From contig NZ_LT906483.1 of the NCBI RefSeq assembly GCF_900187065.1, positions 434,001 to 498,000 on the forward strand: 64,000 nucleotides of DNA, read 5' to 3'. Made by a program: the position numbers and the translations under genes. Origin of the DNA: Mycolicibacterium thermoresistibile. Lineage in GTDB: Bacteria > Actinomycetota > Actinomycetes > Mycobacteriales > Mycobacteriaceae. Below the pieces are notes generated by a model. It saw nothing but the letters and a program-made list of their open reading frames with translations, did not search any database and was not told where the DNA came from. Positions 53,962 to 62,856 of this stretch are shown in pieces; the first letter of the stretch is position 1; every line of letters begins with the position of its first letter.

Positions 53962-54990
53962 TTGAAAGACAACCTACGAGGAGCCGTCCTGCGGCTGACC
54001 GCGTTCCTCGCGGTGTGCGTCATGGGGACCTTCGGGCTGCTGATGATCTTCGCCGAGTTGCGGTTCTACGGCGAGGAGGTCTATCGCGCCGAGTTCGGCG
54101 ACGTCAGCGGCTTGGAGACCGGCGATTTCGTCCGGATCGCCGGTGTGGAAGTCGGCAAGGTCAAGGCGATCGACCTCGACGACAACGGAATCGTGCATGT
54201 GGAATTCTCGGCGAATTCCGCGGCGGTGCTCACCGACAAGACGCGGGCGGCGATCCGGTGGGCGGACATGATCGGTGGCCGCTATTTGAGCCTGGAGGAG
54301 CCCGAACGCGGCAGCCGGCCGTTGCAGCCCGGTGAGACGATCCCGCGGGACCGGACCGCCCCGGCACTCGATCTGGACGCGTTGATCGGCGGCTTCCGGC
54401 CGTTGTTCCGGGCGCTGGACCCCGATCAGGTGAATGCGTTGTCGCACCAGCTCATCGAGGCCTTCCAGGGGCAGGGCTCCACGATCAGTTTCCTGTTGCG
54501 CAACACCGCCGAGGTGACCCGCACACTGGCCGACCGCGATCAACTGATCGGCGAGGTCATCACCAACCTCAACACCGTGCTGGGAACGTTCGCCGAGGAG
54601 CACGAGAAGTTCGATCAGTCGGTGGATTCGCTGTCACAACTCATCGAGGGGCTGCACGACCGCCGAACCGACATCAGCAACGCAGTGGCACACATCGACG
54701 GTGCGGCCGGCACCATCGGCGAACTGCTGGTGCAGGCGCGTCCGCCGCTGAAGAAGGTCGTCCACGAGACAGACCGGGCGGCCGGTATCGCGGTGGGCGA
54801 CCACGAATACCTGGACAACTTCCTCAACACACTCCCGGACACCTACCGAATCATCGCTCGCCAGGGAATTCACGGAGACTTCTTCAGCTTCTACCTCTGC
54901 GATCTCGTGTTGAAACTGAACGGAAAGGGTGGCAACCCGGTGTATGTGAAACTGGCCGGCCAGGATTCCGGGCGGTGTGCGCCACAGTGA
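53962..54990 (+). CDS. MceB subunit, MCE family
   Basis: This 342-residue Mce protein has an N-terminal transmembrane helix (LRLTAFLAVCVMGTFGLLMIF), an MCE domain at about 35-115 (GLETGDFVRIAGVEVGKV) and a helical tail with DYLDNF-like and ARQGIHGDFFSFYLCD segments typical of MceB. The TTG start at 53962 has AAAGGAAATGCG upstream. The 90-bp gap after MceA is the largest in the operon. The stop overlaps MceC by 4 bp (GTGA). Confidence 0.93.
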   Translation: MKDNLRGAVLRLTAFLAVCVMGTFGLLMIFAELRFYGEEVYRAEFGDVSGLETGDFVRIAGVEVGKVKAIDLDDNGIVHVEFSANSAAVLTDKTRAAIRWADMIGGRYLSLEEPERGSRPLQPGETIPRDRTAPALDLDALIGGFRPLFRALDPDQVNALSHQLIEAFQGQGSTISFLLRNTAEVTRTLADRDQLIGEVITNLNTVLGTFAEEHEKFDQSVDSLSQLIEGLHDRRTDISNAVAHIDGAAGTIGELLVQARPPLKKVVHETDRAAGIAVGDHEYLDNFLNTLPDTYRIIARQGIHGDFFSFYLCDLVLKLNGKGGNPVYVKLAGQDSGRCAPQ

Positions 54991-56315
54991 AGCCCTTCGC
55001 AGAACGAAACCGCGTGACCGTCGGCGCCGTCGGCGTGCTGATCGTAGCCATGCTGGTCGTCGGCGCATTGCAGTACGACAAGTTGATGTTCTGGACCGAC
55101 AAGTCGTACACGGCGTACTTCACGCAGGCCGGTGGTCTACGGGCCGGCGCCATGGTCCAGGTCTCCGGACTACGGTCGGGCCGGGTCACCAGTGTGGCAC
55201 TCGAAGGCAGCCAGGTCCGGGTGAAATTCGATGTGAACCGCAAGGTGCGGCTCGGCGATCGCAGTGAGGCGGCGATCAAGACCAAGAGCCTGCTCGGTGC
55301 GAAGTACCTGGAGATCACCACCCGCGGCGACGGTGTCCTCGGCGGGCCCATTCCCGCCGACCGGACCACGCCGCCGTATGAACTGCCCGACGCGCTGGGC
55401 GATCTGGCGACCACCATCAGCGGGCTGGACACCATCGGGGTGTCGGACTCCCTGGCCACGCTCGCCGAGACGTTCTCCGGTACCGCACCGGATGTGCAGC
55501 AGGCGGTGCAGGGGTTGTCGGCGTTCTCCGAGACCATCGACCGGCGCAATCGGCATCTGCGGGAACTGCTGGCTGACGCCCGGAAGGTCTCCGATGTGCT
55601 CGGCGAGCGCAGCGAACAGATCGTCAAATTGGTTCGGCACAGCAACGCGCTGTTGATCGCCTTGCAGCAGCAGAGTGTTGCGCTGGATCAGATTTCGCAC
55701 CACATCTCGCTGTTCGCCCGCCAGACCTCCGAGCTGGTCGCCGAGAACCGCGCCGAGCTGCGGCCGGCGCTGGACAAGTTGAACGGCGTCCTGACCATCG
55801 TCGACAACCGTCGCGATCGGCTGCAGGAGACCTTGCCGCTGTTGAACAAGTACGTGATGCAACTCGGCGAGTCGGTGGCGTCCGGACCGTTCTTCAAGGC
55901 ATACATCGTCAACCTGCTGCCCGGTCAGTTCCTGCAGCCGTTCATCGATGCCGCCTTCTCCGACCTCGGCCTGGATCCGAACGTGTTGTCGCCGAGCGAA
56001 CGGACCGATCCGCTGACGGGTCAGGCGGCCACGCCTGCGCTGCCTGTTCCCTATCCGCGCACCGGCCAGGGCGGTGAACCGCACCTGACCCTGCCGGATG
56101 CCATCACCGGCAAGCCGGGTGATCCGCGTTATCCGTATCGGGAACCGTTGCCGGCACCGCCACCCGGGGGCCCGCCACCGGGTCCGCCGGCAGAAGCTCC
56201 GCCGAACGAGGCGAGCGATCAGCCGAGTCCACAACCGACGCTCGTGCTGGCCCCCGGTGAACCCGGTGCGCCTGCGCCGTCGGTGCCGCCACCACCTCCG
56301 GAGGCCGTGCCGTGA
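54987..56315 (+). CDS. MceC subunit, MCE family
   Basis: This 442-residue Mce protein has a single N-terminal membrane helix (VGAVGVLIVAMLVVGAL), an MCE domain at about 35-120 (AGGLRAGAMVQVSGLRSGRV), long coiled helices to about 300 and a Pro/Gly/Glu-rich disordered tail from about 360, as usual for MceC. GTG 54987 sits in a GTGA overlap with MceB. The tail ends just before the MceD start, which overlaps by 4 bp. Confidence 0.93.
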   Translation: MKPFAERNRVTVGAVGVLIVAMLVVGALQYDKLMFWTDKSYTAYFTQAGGLRAGAMVQVSGLRSGRVTSVALEGSQVRVKFDVNRKVRLGDRSEAAIKTKSLLGAKYLEITTRGDGVLGGPIPADRTTPPYELPDALGDLATTISGLDTIGVSDSLATLAETFSGTAPDVQQAVQGLSAFSETIDRRNRHLRELLADARKVSDVLGERSEQIVKLVRHSNALLIALQQQSVALDQISHHISLFARQTSELVAENRAELRPALDKLNGVLTIVDNRRDRLQETLPLLNKYVMQLGESVASGPFFKAYIVNLLPGQFLQPFIDAAFSDLGLDPNVLSPSERTDPLTGQAATPALPVPYPRTGQGGEPHLTLPDAITGKPGDPRYPYREPLPAPPPGGPPPGPPAEAPPNEASDQPSPQPTLVLAPGEPGAPAPSVPPPPPEAVP

Positions 56316-57616
56316 CGCAGCTGAACCGTCATCGAAACATCGCGCTCGCCGCCGTGCTGGTGCTCACGCTGGTGGCCGGGATGATCATCCTGGTGCGGAT
56401 GTACGCCGCCAGTGACCGAGTGCAGTACACCGCCTACTTCGAGAACAGCAACGGCGTCTACCCGGGCGACGAGGTCCGCATCCTCGGAGTTCCCGTCGGG
56501 CAGATCGACACTGTGGAGCCGGAGCCGGACCGGGCCAAGATCACGTTCTGGGTGAGCGAAAAGTACCGTGTCCCCGCCGACGTTCGCGCGGTCATCCTGT
56601 CCCCGCAGCTGGTGACGGCCCGCTCCATCGAGCTGACACCCGCCTACACCGGCGGACCCACCCTGCAACCGGGCGAGGTCATTCCCGAGGACCGCACCGC
56701 CGTGCCGGTGGAGTGGGACGATCTGCGCGAGCAGCTGGAGAAGCTCACCGATGCGCTGCAACCCACCGAACCGGGTGGGGTGAGCACCCTCGGCGAGTTC
56801 ATCAACACCTCGGCGGAGAACCTGCGTGGGCAGGGCACCGACATCCGGGAGACTGTGATCAAGTTGAGCCAGGCGATATCGATCCTGGGTGACCACAGCG
56901 ACGATCTGTTCACCTCGATCAAGAACGTGTCGCTGTTGGTCTCGGCGCTGCACGACAGCACCGATCTACTGCGTCAGCTGAACGCGAACCTGGCGCAGGC
57001 GACCGGTTTGCTCACCAACGGTCCCAACGAGGTCGGTCAGGCGCTTGCGGATCTCGACGCCGCGGTGCGGGACGTCACGGACTTCGTCGCCGACAACCGC
57101 GAGGCCGTCGGCACGACCACCAACAGGCTCGCCTCGATCACCTCGGCGCTCGACGAGAGCGTCGAGGAGGTCAAGCAGGCACTGCACATCGCCCCGAATA
57201 CGCTGGCGAACTTCTACAACATCTATCAACCCGCGCAGGCCGCTCTGACCGGTGCGCTGGCGGTCAACAACTTCGCGGACCCGGTGTCGTTCCTGTGCGG
57301 AGCCATCCAGGCGGCGTCGCGGCTCGGGGCGGAGGAGTCCTCGAAGCTGTGTGTGCAGTATCTGGCGCCGATCGTGAAGAACCGGCAGTACAACTTCCTG
57401 CCGTTCGGGCTCAACCCGTTCGTGGGGGCGGCGGCCCGGCCGAACGAGATCACCTACAGCGAGGATTGGATGCGACCCGATTACCGCCCTATGTCGCTGC
57501 CGGCACCCGCAGACCAGTCGCTGCCGGCCGAGGAGCCCGTCGTCCCCGCGGTCCGGGCAGCGGATCCGAGCCAGGGTTTGCCGGGGCTGATGATTCCCCA
57601 CGGAGGCGGCCGATGA
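56312..57616 (+). CDS. MceD subunit, MCE family
   Basis: This 434-residue Mce protein has an N-terminal membrane helix (IALAAVLVLTLVAGMIILV), an MCE domain at about 40-120 (GVYPGDEVRILGVPVGQI) and the helical region to about 330. The later segment LCGAIQAAS and a Cys-containing VQYLAP follow, as in MceD. GTG 56312 overlaps MceC by 4 bp, and the stop overlaps the MceE ATG (ATGA). Confidence 0.93.
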   Translation: MTQLNRHRNIALAAVLVLTLVAGMIILVRMYAASDRVQYTAYFENSNGVYPGDEVRILGVPVGQIDTVEPEPDRAKITFWVSEKYRVPADVRAVILSPQLVTARSIELTPAYTGGPTLQPGEVIPEDRTAVPVEWDDLREQLEKLTDALQPTEPGGVSTLGEFINTSAENLRGQGTDIRETVIKLSQAISILGDHSDDLFTSIKNVSLLVSALHDSTDLLRQLNANLAQATGLLTNGPNEVGQALADLDAAVRDVTDFVADNREAVGTTTNRLASITSALDESVEEVKQALHIAPNTLANFYNIYQPAQAALTGALAVNNFADPVSFLCGAIQAASRLGAEESSKLCVQYLAPIVKNRQYNFLPFGLNPFVGAAARPNEITYSEDWMRPDYRPMSLPAPADQSLPAEEPVVPAVRAADPSQGLPGLMIPHGGGR

Positions 57617-58752
57617 GACAGTCGACGTTGGGGCGGCGGATCGGAGTGCTCGTCGGCGCCGTCGCGGTGTTGAGCCTGGTGACCGGCTGCAGCTCCTGGC
57701 GCGGGCTGAACTCGGTTCCGATGCCGGGCACGGCCGGAGGCGGGCCGGGTTCGTTCACGATCCAGGCCCATGTGCCGGATGTGTCCACGGTGCAGCAGAA
57801 CTCGCGGGTACGGGTCGGCGACGTCAATGTGGGCACCGTCACCGGGATCGATCTGCAGGACTGGCATGCTGTCCTGACCATCCGGCTCGATGGAGAGGTC
57901 TATCTGCCCGCCAATGCCACGGTGCAGGTCGGCCAGACCAGCCTGCTCGGTTCGACACACATCGAGCTCGGCGTTCCGGACAAGCCGGAGGGCCGATTGC
58001 GAGAGGGGTCGGTGATCCCGTTGGAATCGGGTTCCGCGTACCCGAGTATCGAGCAGACGCTGGCAGCCCTGTCGTTGTTGCTCAACGGCGGCGGCATCGG
58101 TCGGGTTCAGGACATCACCACCGCGTTGAGCACCGCCTTCACCGGCCGGGAGGGCGATCTGCGGGAGTTGATCGGTGAGCTCGATACGTTCATGGGCAAT
58201 CTCGATTCTCAGACCGACGAGATTGTCGCGGCGACGGAGAGCTTGAACACCCTTGCCGGGAAGGTGGCCGCTCAGACCCCGGTGGTGGAGAAAGCACTGC
58301 AGGTGATTCCGGACGCGTTGACCGTGTTGAGCGGTCAACGCGACAATGTGGTCGAAGCGGTGGACACATTGGGCAAATTCGGGGCCGTCGCAAACCAGAT
58401 CGTCACGGCGAGCAAGGAGTCCGTCGTCGCCGAACTCGGAGATCTCGGGCCGGTGTTGGAGGCCGCCGCGAACGCCGGGCCGGACATGACTCGGGCGCTG
58501 AGCCACATCGCGGTGTTCCCGTGGGCCAAGGAGACGGTGGACAAGTGGTTCCGCGGTGACTACGCGAATCTCACCGCCGTCATCGACCTCACCCTGAGCC
58601 GACTCGACAGCAGCTTCTTCACCGGAACTCGGTGGGAGGGCGACCTCACCCTGCTGGAACTGCAGTGGGGCCGGACCATCGGTCAGACGCCGAGTCCGTA
58701 CACCGCCGGAAATCCGCTTGTCGTCCCCTATCAGGCCGATCAAGGACCGTAA
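57613..58752 (+). CDS. MceE subunit, lipoprotein (LprK-type)
   Basis: This 379-residue Mce protein has a lipoprotein signal peptide: MRQSTLGRR, a hydrophobic stretch VLVGAVAVLSL and the lipobox VTGC, so Cys26 should be lipid-modified. MceE subunits are characteristically lipoproteins. The MCE domain lies at about 48-125, followed by tube-forming helices. ATG 57613 overlaps the MceD stop by 4 bp. A longer frame from 57295 overlaps MceD and is rejected. Confidence 0.94.
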   Translation: MRQSTLGRRIGVLVGAVAVLSLVTGCSSWRGLNSVPMPGTAGGGPGSFTIQAHVPDVSTVQQNSRVRVGDVNVGTVTGIDLQDWHAVLTIRLDGEVYLPANATVQVGQTSLLGSTHIELGVPDKPEGRLREGSVIPLESGSAYPSIEQTLAALSLLLNGGGIGRVQDITTALSTAFTGREGDLRELIGELDTFMGNLDSQTDEIVAATESLNTLAGKVAAQTPVVEKALQVIPDALTVLSGQRDNVVEAVDTLGKFGAVANQIVTASKESVVAELGDLGPVLEAAANAGPDMTRALSHIAVFPWAKETVDKWFRGDYANLTAVIDLTLSRLDSSFFTGTRWEGDLTLLELQWGRTIGQTPSPYTAGNPLVVPYQADQGP

Positions 58753-58755
58753 CCG

Positions 58756-60219
58756 ATGAACCTCACTCGTCGAATTCTGCTGCAGCTGGCTGTCTTTGTC
58801 GGCGTCGCCGTCATCGCAGGCTCGGTGATGATCGTCGGGGTGATCAAGTTGCCCGCGCTGGCGCTGGGGGTCGGACGTTACACCGTCACGGTCGAACTGC
58901 CGGAGGCCGCCGGACTGTACGAGGGTGGCAACGTCACTTATCGGGGTACCACCGTCGGGAGAATCAGAGACGTCCGGCTGACCGACACCGGGGTGGAGGC
59001 GGTGTTGTCGCTCGACTCCGGAATCGACATCCCGTCGAATCTGCGGGCCGAGGTGCACAGTCAGTCCGCTGTCGGCGAGCAGTATGTGGCGCTACTACCT
59101 CGCGACGGGGAGTCACCGCCGCTGCGGGATGGGGACGTGGTCTCGCGGGAGAACGTGAAGGTGCCGCCCAATATCAATGCCTTGGTCGCCGCGACCAATC
59201 GTGGGCTGCAGGCGATTCCACGAGAAAACCTTGAGACCGTGGTCGATGAGTCGTACAACGCGGTGGGTGGGTTGGGCCCCGAGTTGGCCCGGCTGGTGAG
59301 CGGCTCCGCGTCGTTGGCGATCGAGGCGCGCAAGAACCTCGACTCGCTGACGGCGCTGATCGACCAATCCCAGCCGGTGCTGGATTCCCAGGTGGACACC
59401 TCGGATTCGATCGCTCGCTGGGCACGGAACCTGGCCGCGCTCACCGCTCAGCTCAAGATCCACGATCCCGCCGTGCGTGGCCTTCTCGACAACGGAGCGG
59501 GGGCCGGTGAACAGGGCCGCCTGCTCTTCGAGCGGCTCAAACCGACGCTGCCGGTGCTCATGGCCAACCTGGTCAGCGTCGGTGAGGTGGCCGTCACGTA
59601 CAACGCCGGAATCGAACAATTGTTGGTTCTGTTGCCGCCCAGCGTCGCCGCCCTGCAAGCGGCCGGTGTGGCGAACTTCAACACCAAGCAGGACTACAAG
59701 GGCGCCTACCTGAACTTCAATTTGAATGTCAACCTGCCACCGCCCTGTGTGACGGGTTATTTCCCCACCCAGCAACGGCGTTCGCCGGCGTTGGTGGACT
59801 CGCCCGATCTGCCCCCGGGGGATGTCTACTGTCGGGTGCCCCAGGACTCGACGGTGCTCGCAGTCCGTGGCGCACGAAATATCCCATGTCTCAACAAACC
59901 CGGAAAGCGGGCGCCGACCGCGCAGTTGTGCGAGAGCGACGAGGAGTACACCCCGCTCAACGACGGGATGAATTGGAAGGGCGATCCTAACGCCACTCTG
60001 TCCGGTCAGGACATCCCGGAGGTGCGTCGCGGACCCGGAGCGGCTCAGGTGTCCACTTCGGGTCCGGTGGCGCCGCCATCGATCGCGGTGACCGAGTACG
60101 ACCCTGCAACCGGGACATACGTCGGTCCGGACGGACGGCTCTACACGCAGTCGAACCTGGTGCGGTCCGCTTTCGAGGTCAAGACGTGGGAGTCTCTGAT
60201 GCTTCCCCCAGGGGGATGA
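58756..60219 (+). CDS. MceF subunit, MCE family
   Basis: This 487-residue Mce protein has an N-terminal membrane helix (LLQLAVFVGVAVIAGSVMI), an MCE domain at about 40-120 (GLYEGGNVTYRGTTVGRI), helical tube region, a Cys-containing LPPPCVTG segment and a C-terminal block with KGDPNATLSGQD. It closes the operon and is clearly paralogous to the truncated protein at 2-838. The final 80 residues, with YDPATGTYVGPDGRLY, are longer than in that copy. It is convergent with a TetR gene. Confidence 0.94.
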   Translation: MNLTRRILLQLAVFVGVAVIAGSVMIVGVIKLPALALGVGRYTVTVELPEAAGLYEGGNVTYRGTTVGRIRDVRLTDTGVEAVLSLDSGIDIPSNLRAEVHSQSAVGEQYVALLPRDGESPPLRDGDVVSRENVKVPPNINALVAATNRGLQAIPRENLETVVDESYNAVGGLGPELARLVSGSASLAIEARKNLDSLTALIDQSQPVLDSQVDTSDSIARWARNLAALTAQLKIHDPAVRGLLDNGAGAGEQGRLLFERLKPTLPVLMANLVSVGEVAVTYNAGIEQLLVLLPPSVAALQAAGVANFNTKQDYKGAYLNFNLNVNLPPPCVTGYFPTQQRRSPALVDSPDLPPGDVYCRVPQDSTVLAVRGARNIPCLNKPGKRAPTAQLCESDEEYTPLNDGMNWKGDPNATLSGQDIPEVRRGPGAAQVSTSGPVAPPSIAVTEYDPATGTYVGPDGRLYTQSNLVRSAFEVKTWESLMLPPGG

Positions 60220-60254
60220 CGCGACGTCCCGGTGTCACTTCGGGGCGACATCAC

Positions 60255-60269
60255 GTCCACGAAGTGGAC
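60255..60269. terminator. Short hairpin between MceF and TetR
   Basis: GTCCAC and GTGGAC form a 6-bp perfect stem with a GAA loop, ending at the TetR stop codon. It is a possible weak terminator for the convergent pair. Confidence 0.3.
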
Positions 60270-60919
60270 TATTCGACCGTCGTGATGCCGTGCTTGATGA
60301 TGGTCTGTGCGTTGGCGATAACCGTTTCGACGGAACTGCGGCGGGGATCCCACCACTCCGCTGCCCAGTTCAACGCACCGAGGATCAGCATTTGTGCGAT
60401 GTAGAGGTCCAGTTCGGGGCGAAGCTGCCCCTCCCGAGCGAGATCGTTGATCAGCCTCCGCCAGACCTCGCCGTAGCGTTCCTCCTCGCGGATCTGCCGC
60501 TTACGGATCGCCAGGGGCACCTGGCCCGCATTGCGGATGGCGGCCGTGGCGTAGTCTGAGATCTCCAGGGCGTGCTGCAGATGGGTCGCCACCGCCGTGA
60601 GCAACCGGTCCAGGGCCGGTGTCCCGTCGGGAAGCGCGTCGAGGGCGGCGACGACCTGATCGCGTGTGTCGGCGATACCGACCCACATCACCTCTTCGAT
60701 CAGCGCCTCGCGGGATGGGTAGTAGTAGTAGATGGCCGGTGCCTGGATGTCGGCTCTGGCGGCGACGTCGGTGAGTCGCAACCCTGCGTAACCGCGGACG
60801 CTCAGAACGTGCGCCGCCGCATCCAAGATGCGTGCCCGGGTGGCCGCTGACTTTGATTCCTGCTCGTCGTTCACCGATTGTGTGGAGTCGAGTGAGCCCC
60901 TACCCTTACGCCTAGCCAT
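60269..60919 (-). CDS. TetR family transcriptional regulator (paralogue 2)
   Basis: This 216-residue TetR regulator has a helix-turn-helix (RILDAAAHVLSVRGYAG, TDVAARADIQAPAIYYYY) and a ligand domain ending GALNWAAEWWDPRRSS. The sequence is strongly related to the TetR at 47266 throughout, so both may recognise related DNA sites or ligands. It is placed at the end of the mce operon and divergent from the Mce-associated genes, and is a good candidate to control them. Start ATG 60919; TAGAATAGA lies four bases upstream, suggesting autoregulation and a leaderless transcript. Confidence 0.93.
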   Translation of the reverse strand: MARRKGRGSLDSTQSVNDEQESKSAATRARILDAAAHVLSVRGYAGLRLTDVAARADIQAPAIYYYYPSREALIEEVMWVGIADTRDQVVAALDALPDGTPALDRLLTAVATHLQHALEISDYATAAIRNAGQVPLAIRKRQIREEERYGEVWRRLINDLAREGQLRPELDLYIAQMLILGALNWAAEWWDPRRSSVETVIANAQTIIKHGITTVE

Positions 60920-60922
60920 TTT

Positions 60923-60931
60923 TCTATTCTA
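60923..60931 (-). promoter_or_regulatory. TAGAATAGA motif at the TetR start
   Basis: On the minus strand TAGAATAGA ends 4 bp before the start codon. TAGAAT fits a -10 element with the start codon as the first transcribed base, so the site could be both promoter core and operator. Confidence 0.4.
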
Positions 60932-61194
60932 AGTTGCATGGCGTCGTCCGTAATTGACGCCCCAGAAAATGGTGCACCGCTGAGAGTTGACCACGTCCGT
61001 GCAACTCTGCTTCCAGGGCAATGCTCGCCGGTCCAGAGGTTCCGTCTCCAGCGGGTCCCTTGCGGTCAGGAAGACCAGGCATTACCTTAATGCTGGTTCA
61101 AAAACGGGCGGTGTTGGCGCGCGAGCGGTGCACTTCGAGATTCCCGACGTCGCTTTTCAGCGATACCGATCCCGAATCGAGGCGAGGAGGGCTG

Positions 61195-61821
61195 ATGGCT
61201 GACGTGGCTGTCGCTTCGACGCCGTGTGCCGACGATACCGTGCCTGAGAACGATGCGTGCGTCGACAGCGGGGTGTCCGGCGGCGATCAGATCCGTGCTC
61301 TGTCCGATGGCAGTGGTGGCAGTGGTGGTGGCGGTGTTCGGCGGGGACCGTGGGTGCTACTGATTGCCGGCCTGACCGCGGTCGTGGCGTTGGGCGGGGT
61401 GATCGGAGTGTTCGGTTTCCGAGTCGTCGAGGAGCGCGCGGAGCAGCAACAGCGGGAGATGTTCGTGAACGCGGCTCGGCGAACCGCGACCGACCTGACC
61501 ACGATCGATCACACTCGGGTCGAGGCCGATATCCAGAGAATCATCGACGGTGCGACGGGCGGCTTTCGGGAGGACTTCGAAAGCCGGTCGGGTCCGTTCG
61601 CAGAAGTGGTCAGGCAGGCGAAGTCGACATCGAAGGGCACGGTCACCGAGGCCGGCATCGAGAGATTGGCCGACGACCAGGGGCAGGTACTGGTCGCCGT
61701 CACCGTCGAGACCTCGCTACCGGATCTGCCCGAGCAGGAACCCCGATCATGGCGGATGCGACTGACTGTGGAACAGGACGGCGATGAGGCCAGGGTTTCT
61801 CAAGTGGAGTTCGTGCCGTGA
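61195..61821 (+). CDS. Mce-associated membrane protein
   Basis: This 208-residue protein has a Gly/Ser-rich cytoplasmic N-terminus (about 1-48), one transmembrane helix (VLLIAGLTAVVALGGVIGVFG, about 53-73) and an external NTF2-like domain of about 130 residues. This layout fits the Mce-associated (Mam) proteins that stabilise or assist Mce transporters. I chose ATG 61195 after GGCGAGGAGG; a longer frame from 61021 lacks a ribosome-binding site. It overlaps the next gene by 4 bp (GTGA). Confidence 0.85.
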   Translation: MADVAVASTPCADDTVPENDACVDSGVSGGDQIRALSDGSGGSGGGGVRRGPWVLLIAGLTAVVALGGVIGVFGFRVVEERAEQQQREMFVNAARRTATDLTTIDHTRVEADIQRIIDGATGGFREDFESRSGPFAEVVRQAKSTSKGTVTEAGIERLADDQGQVLVAVTVETSLPDLPEQEPRSWRMRLTVEQDGDEARVSQVEFVP

Positions 61822-62345
61822 CAACTGCTTCTGATGTCACAACTGCACCCGCACCCGCATCCGGCCGCTGGGTGGCGGTGTGTCTGTACGGTGTCCTACC
61901 GGCATCGATTCTGCTGTTGGGCCTGGCTGCCGGAGTACTGAAGTGGCTGGACGGCAAGTACGGCACTGTCGAGACCGCGCGGACAGCGGCTGTTCAGGCG
62001 GCGACGGACAGTACCGTCACCATGCTGTCGTATGAGCCGGAGACCGTCGAAGGAGATCTGGCCTCCGCTCGCGACCGGCTGACCGGTGACTTCAAGGAGT
62101 CCTACATCTCGCTGACCGAAGAGGTCGTGATCCCCGGCGCGAAGGAGCAGCGCATCTCCTCGGCGGCCTCGGTACCGGCGGCGGCGGTGGTGTCCGCCAC
62201 TGCAGATAAGGCGGTCGTGCTGGTCTACATCAATCAAACGACCGCGGTCGGTGACGACCCGCCGACGAATCTGACCTCGACGGCGCGCGTCACCTTGGAC
62301 AAGGTGGAGGGGCAATGGCTCATCTCGGAATTCGAACCCGTCTAG
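61818..62345 (+). CDS. Mce-associated membrane protein
   Basis: This 175-residue second Mam-type protein has an N-terminal transmembrane helix (YGVLPASILLLGLAAGVL), then a compact domain (RDRLTGDFKESYISLTEEVV, later VYINQTTAVGDDPPTNLTS and WLISEFEPV), as in mycobacterial Mce-associated proteins. GTG 61818 is in a GTGA overlap. The DUF732 gene begins 31 bp before its stop. Confidence 0.88.
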   Translation: MTTASDVTTAPAPASGRWVAVCLYGVLPASILLLGLAAGVLKWLDGKYGTVETARTAAVQAATDSTVTMLSYEPETVEGDLASARDRLTGDFKESYISLTEEVVIPGAKEQRISSAASVPAAAVVSATADKAVVLVYINQTTAVGDDPPTNLTSTARVTLDKVEGQWLISEFEPV

Positions 62346-62686
62346 CCGCGGGGCTGGCTGTGGCGGCAACCATCGGCGGCGGCGCGATCCCCCTCGCCGC
62401 GCCGGCCGCCGCCGACGAGGTGGCCTACCTGGTCAACGTGACGATGCGGCCGGGCTACAACTTCGCCGACGCCGATCATGCGCTGGCTTATGGTCGGGGT
62501 ATCTGCGACAAGGTCGTTTCCGGGCGCGGATACGCAGACATCATGGCCGATGTCAAAGTCGACTTCGCCAATCCTGATGAGTTTCAGGCCTCGTATCTGA
62601 TCTCACAGGCTGCGAACGAACTGTGTCCAGCGCAGATCTGGCAATTGCGCAACTCGGCAGCGGGATATAGGCCGTCCGCGTCTTGA
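62315..62686 (+). CDS. DUF732 secreted small protein, 3' end inside the 119-bp repeat
   Basis: This 123-residue protein has a signal peptide (LAAGLAVAATIGGGAIPLAAPAAAD), then a DUF732 domain of about 85 residues with two Cys (GICDKV and NELCPAQ) that probably form a disulphide. Such proteins are exported; their role is unknown, but they recur near mce loci. ATG 62315 overlaps the upstream gene by 31 bp; later in-frame starts would cut into the signal peptide. The last two codons and stop lie within copy 2 of the repeat, so the C-terminus seems to have been set by the repeat. Confidence 0.82.
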   Translation: MAHLGIRTRLAAGLAVAATIGGGAIPLAAPAAADEVAYLVNVTMRPGYNFADADHALAYGRGICDKVVSGRGYADIMADVKVDFANPDEFQASYLISQAANELCPAQIWQLRNSAAGYRPSAS

Positions 62687-62796
62687 GCGTGCGCTGGCCG
62701 TTTCGGGTGTGCGCCGGTTGCGTCGAGTGTGCGACACCTGCGGCGACACGCCGACATCCCCCGCAGTGGCGGCACTTTCGAATCAGTGAGCGCACA
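62678..62796 (+). repeat. 119-bp intergenic direct repeat, copy 2
   Basis: It is identical, base for base, to 4109-4227, 58.5 kb away. The first nine bases overlap the end of the DUF732 gene and supply its TGA stop. The rest lies between that gene and the convergent LysR gene. Short internal inverted repeats exist (GTCG/CGAC, GGCG/CGCC), and a terminal pair GTGCGCT/AGCGCAC. No target-site duplication could be identified. Confidence 0.9.
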
Positions 62797-62856
62797 TTCA
62801 CCGCAGAGATTGCACACCCACCGCAGCCGCAGCTCACCAGATACCGCAGCTTAGGA

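Noticed and set aside
60987..61202. Small plus-strand frame before the Mce-associated gene
   Set aside because: It lacks a ribosome-binding site and overlaps the accepted start; it reads as leader sequence.
62553..62837. Small Cys/Arg-rich minus-strand proteins at both repeat copies
   Set aside because: They arise from the 119-bp DNA repeat and overlap the DUF732 gene; nothing supports translation.
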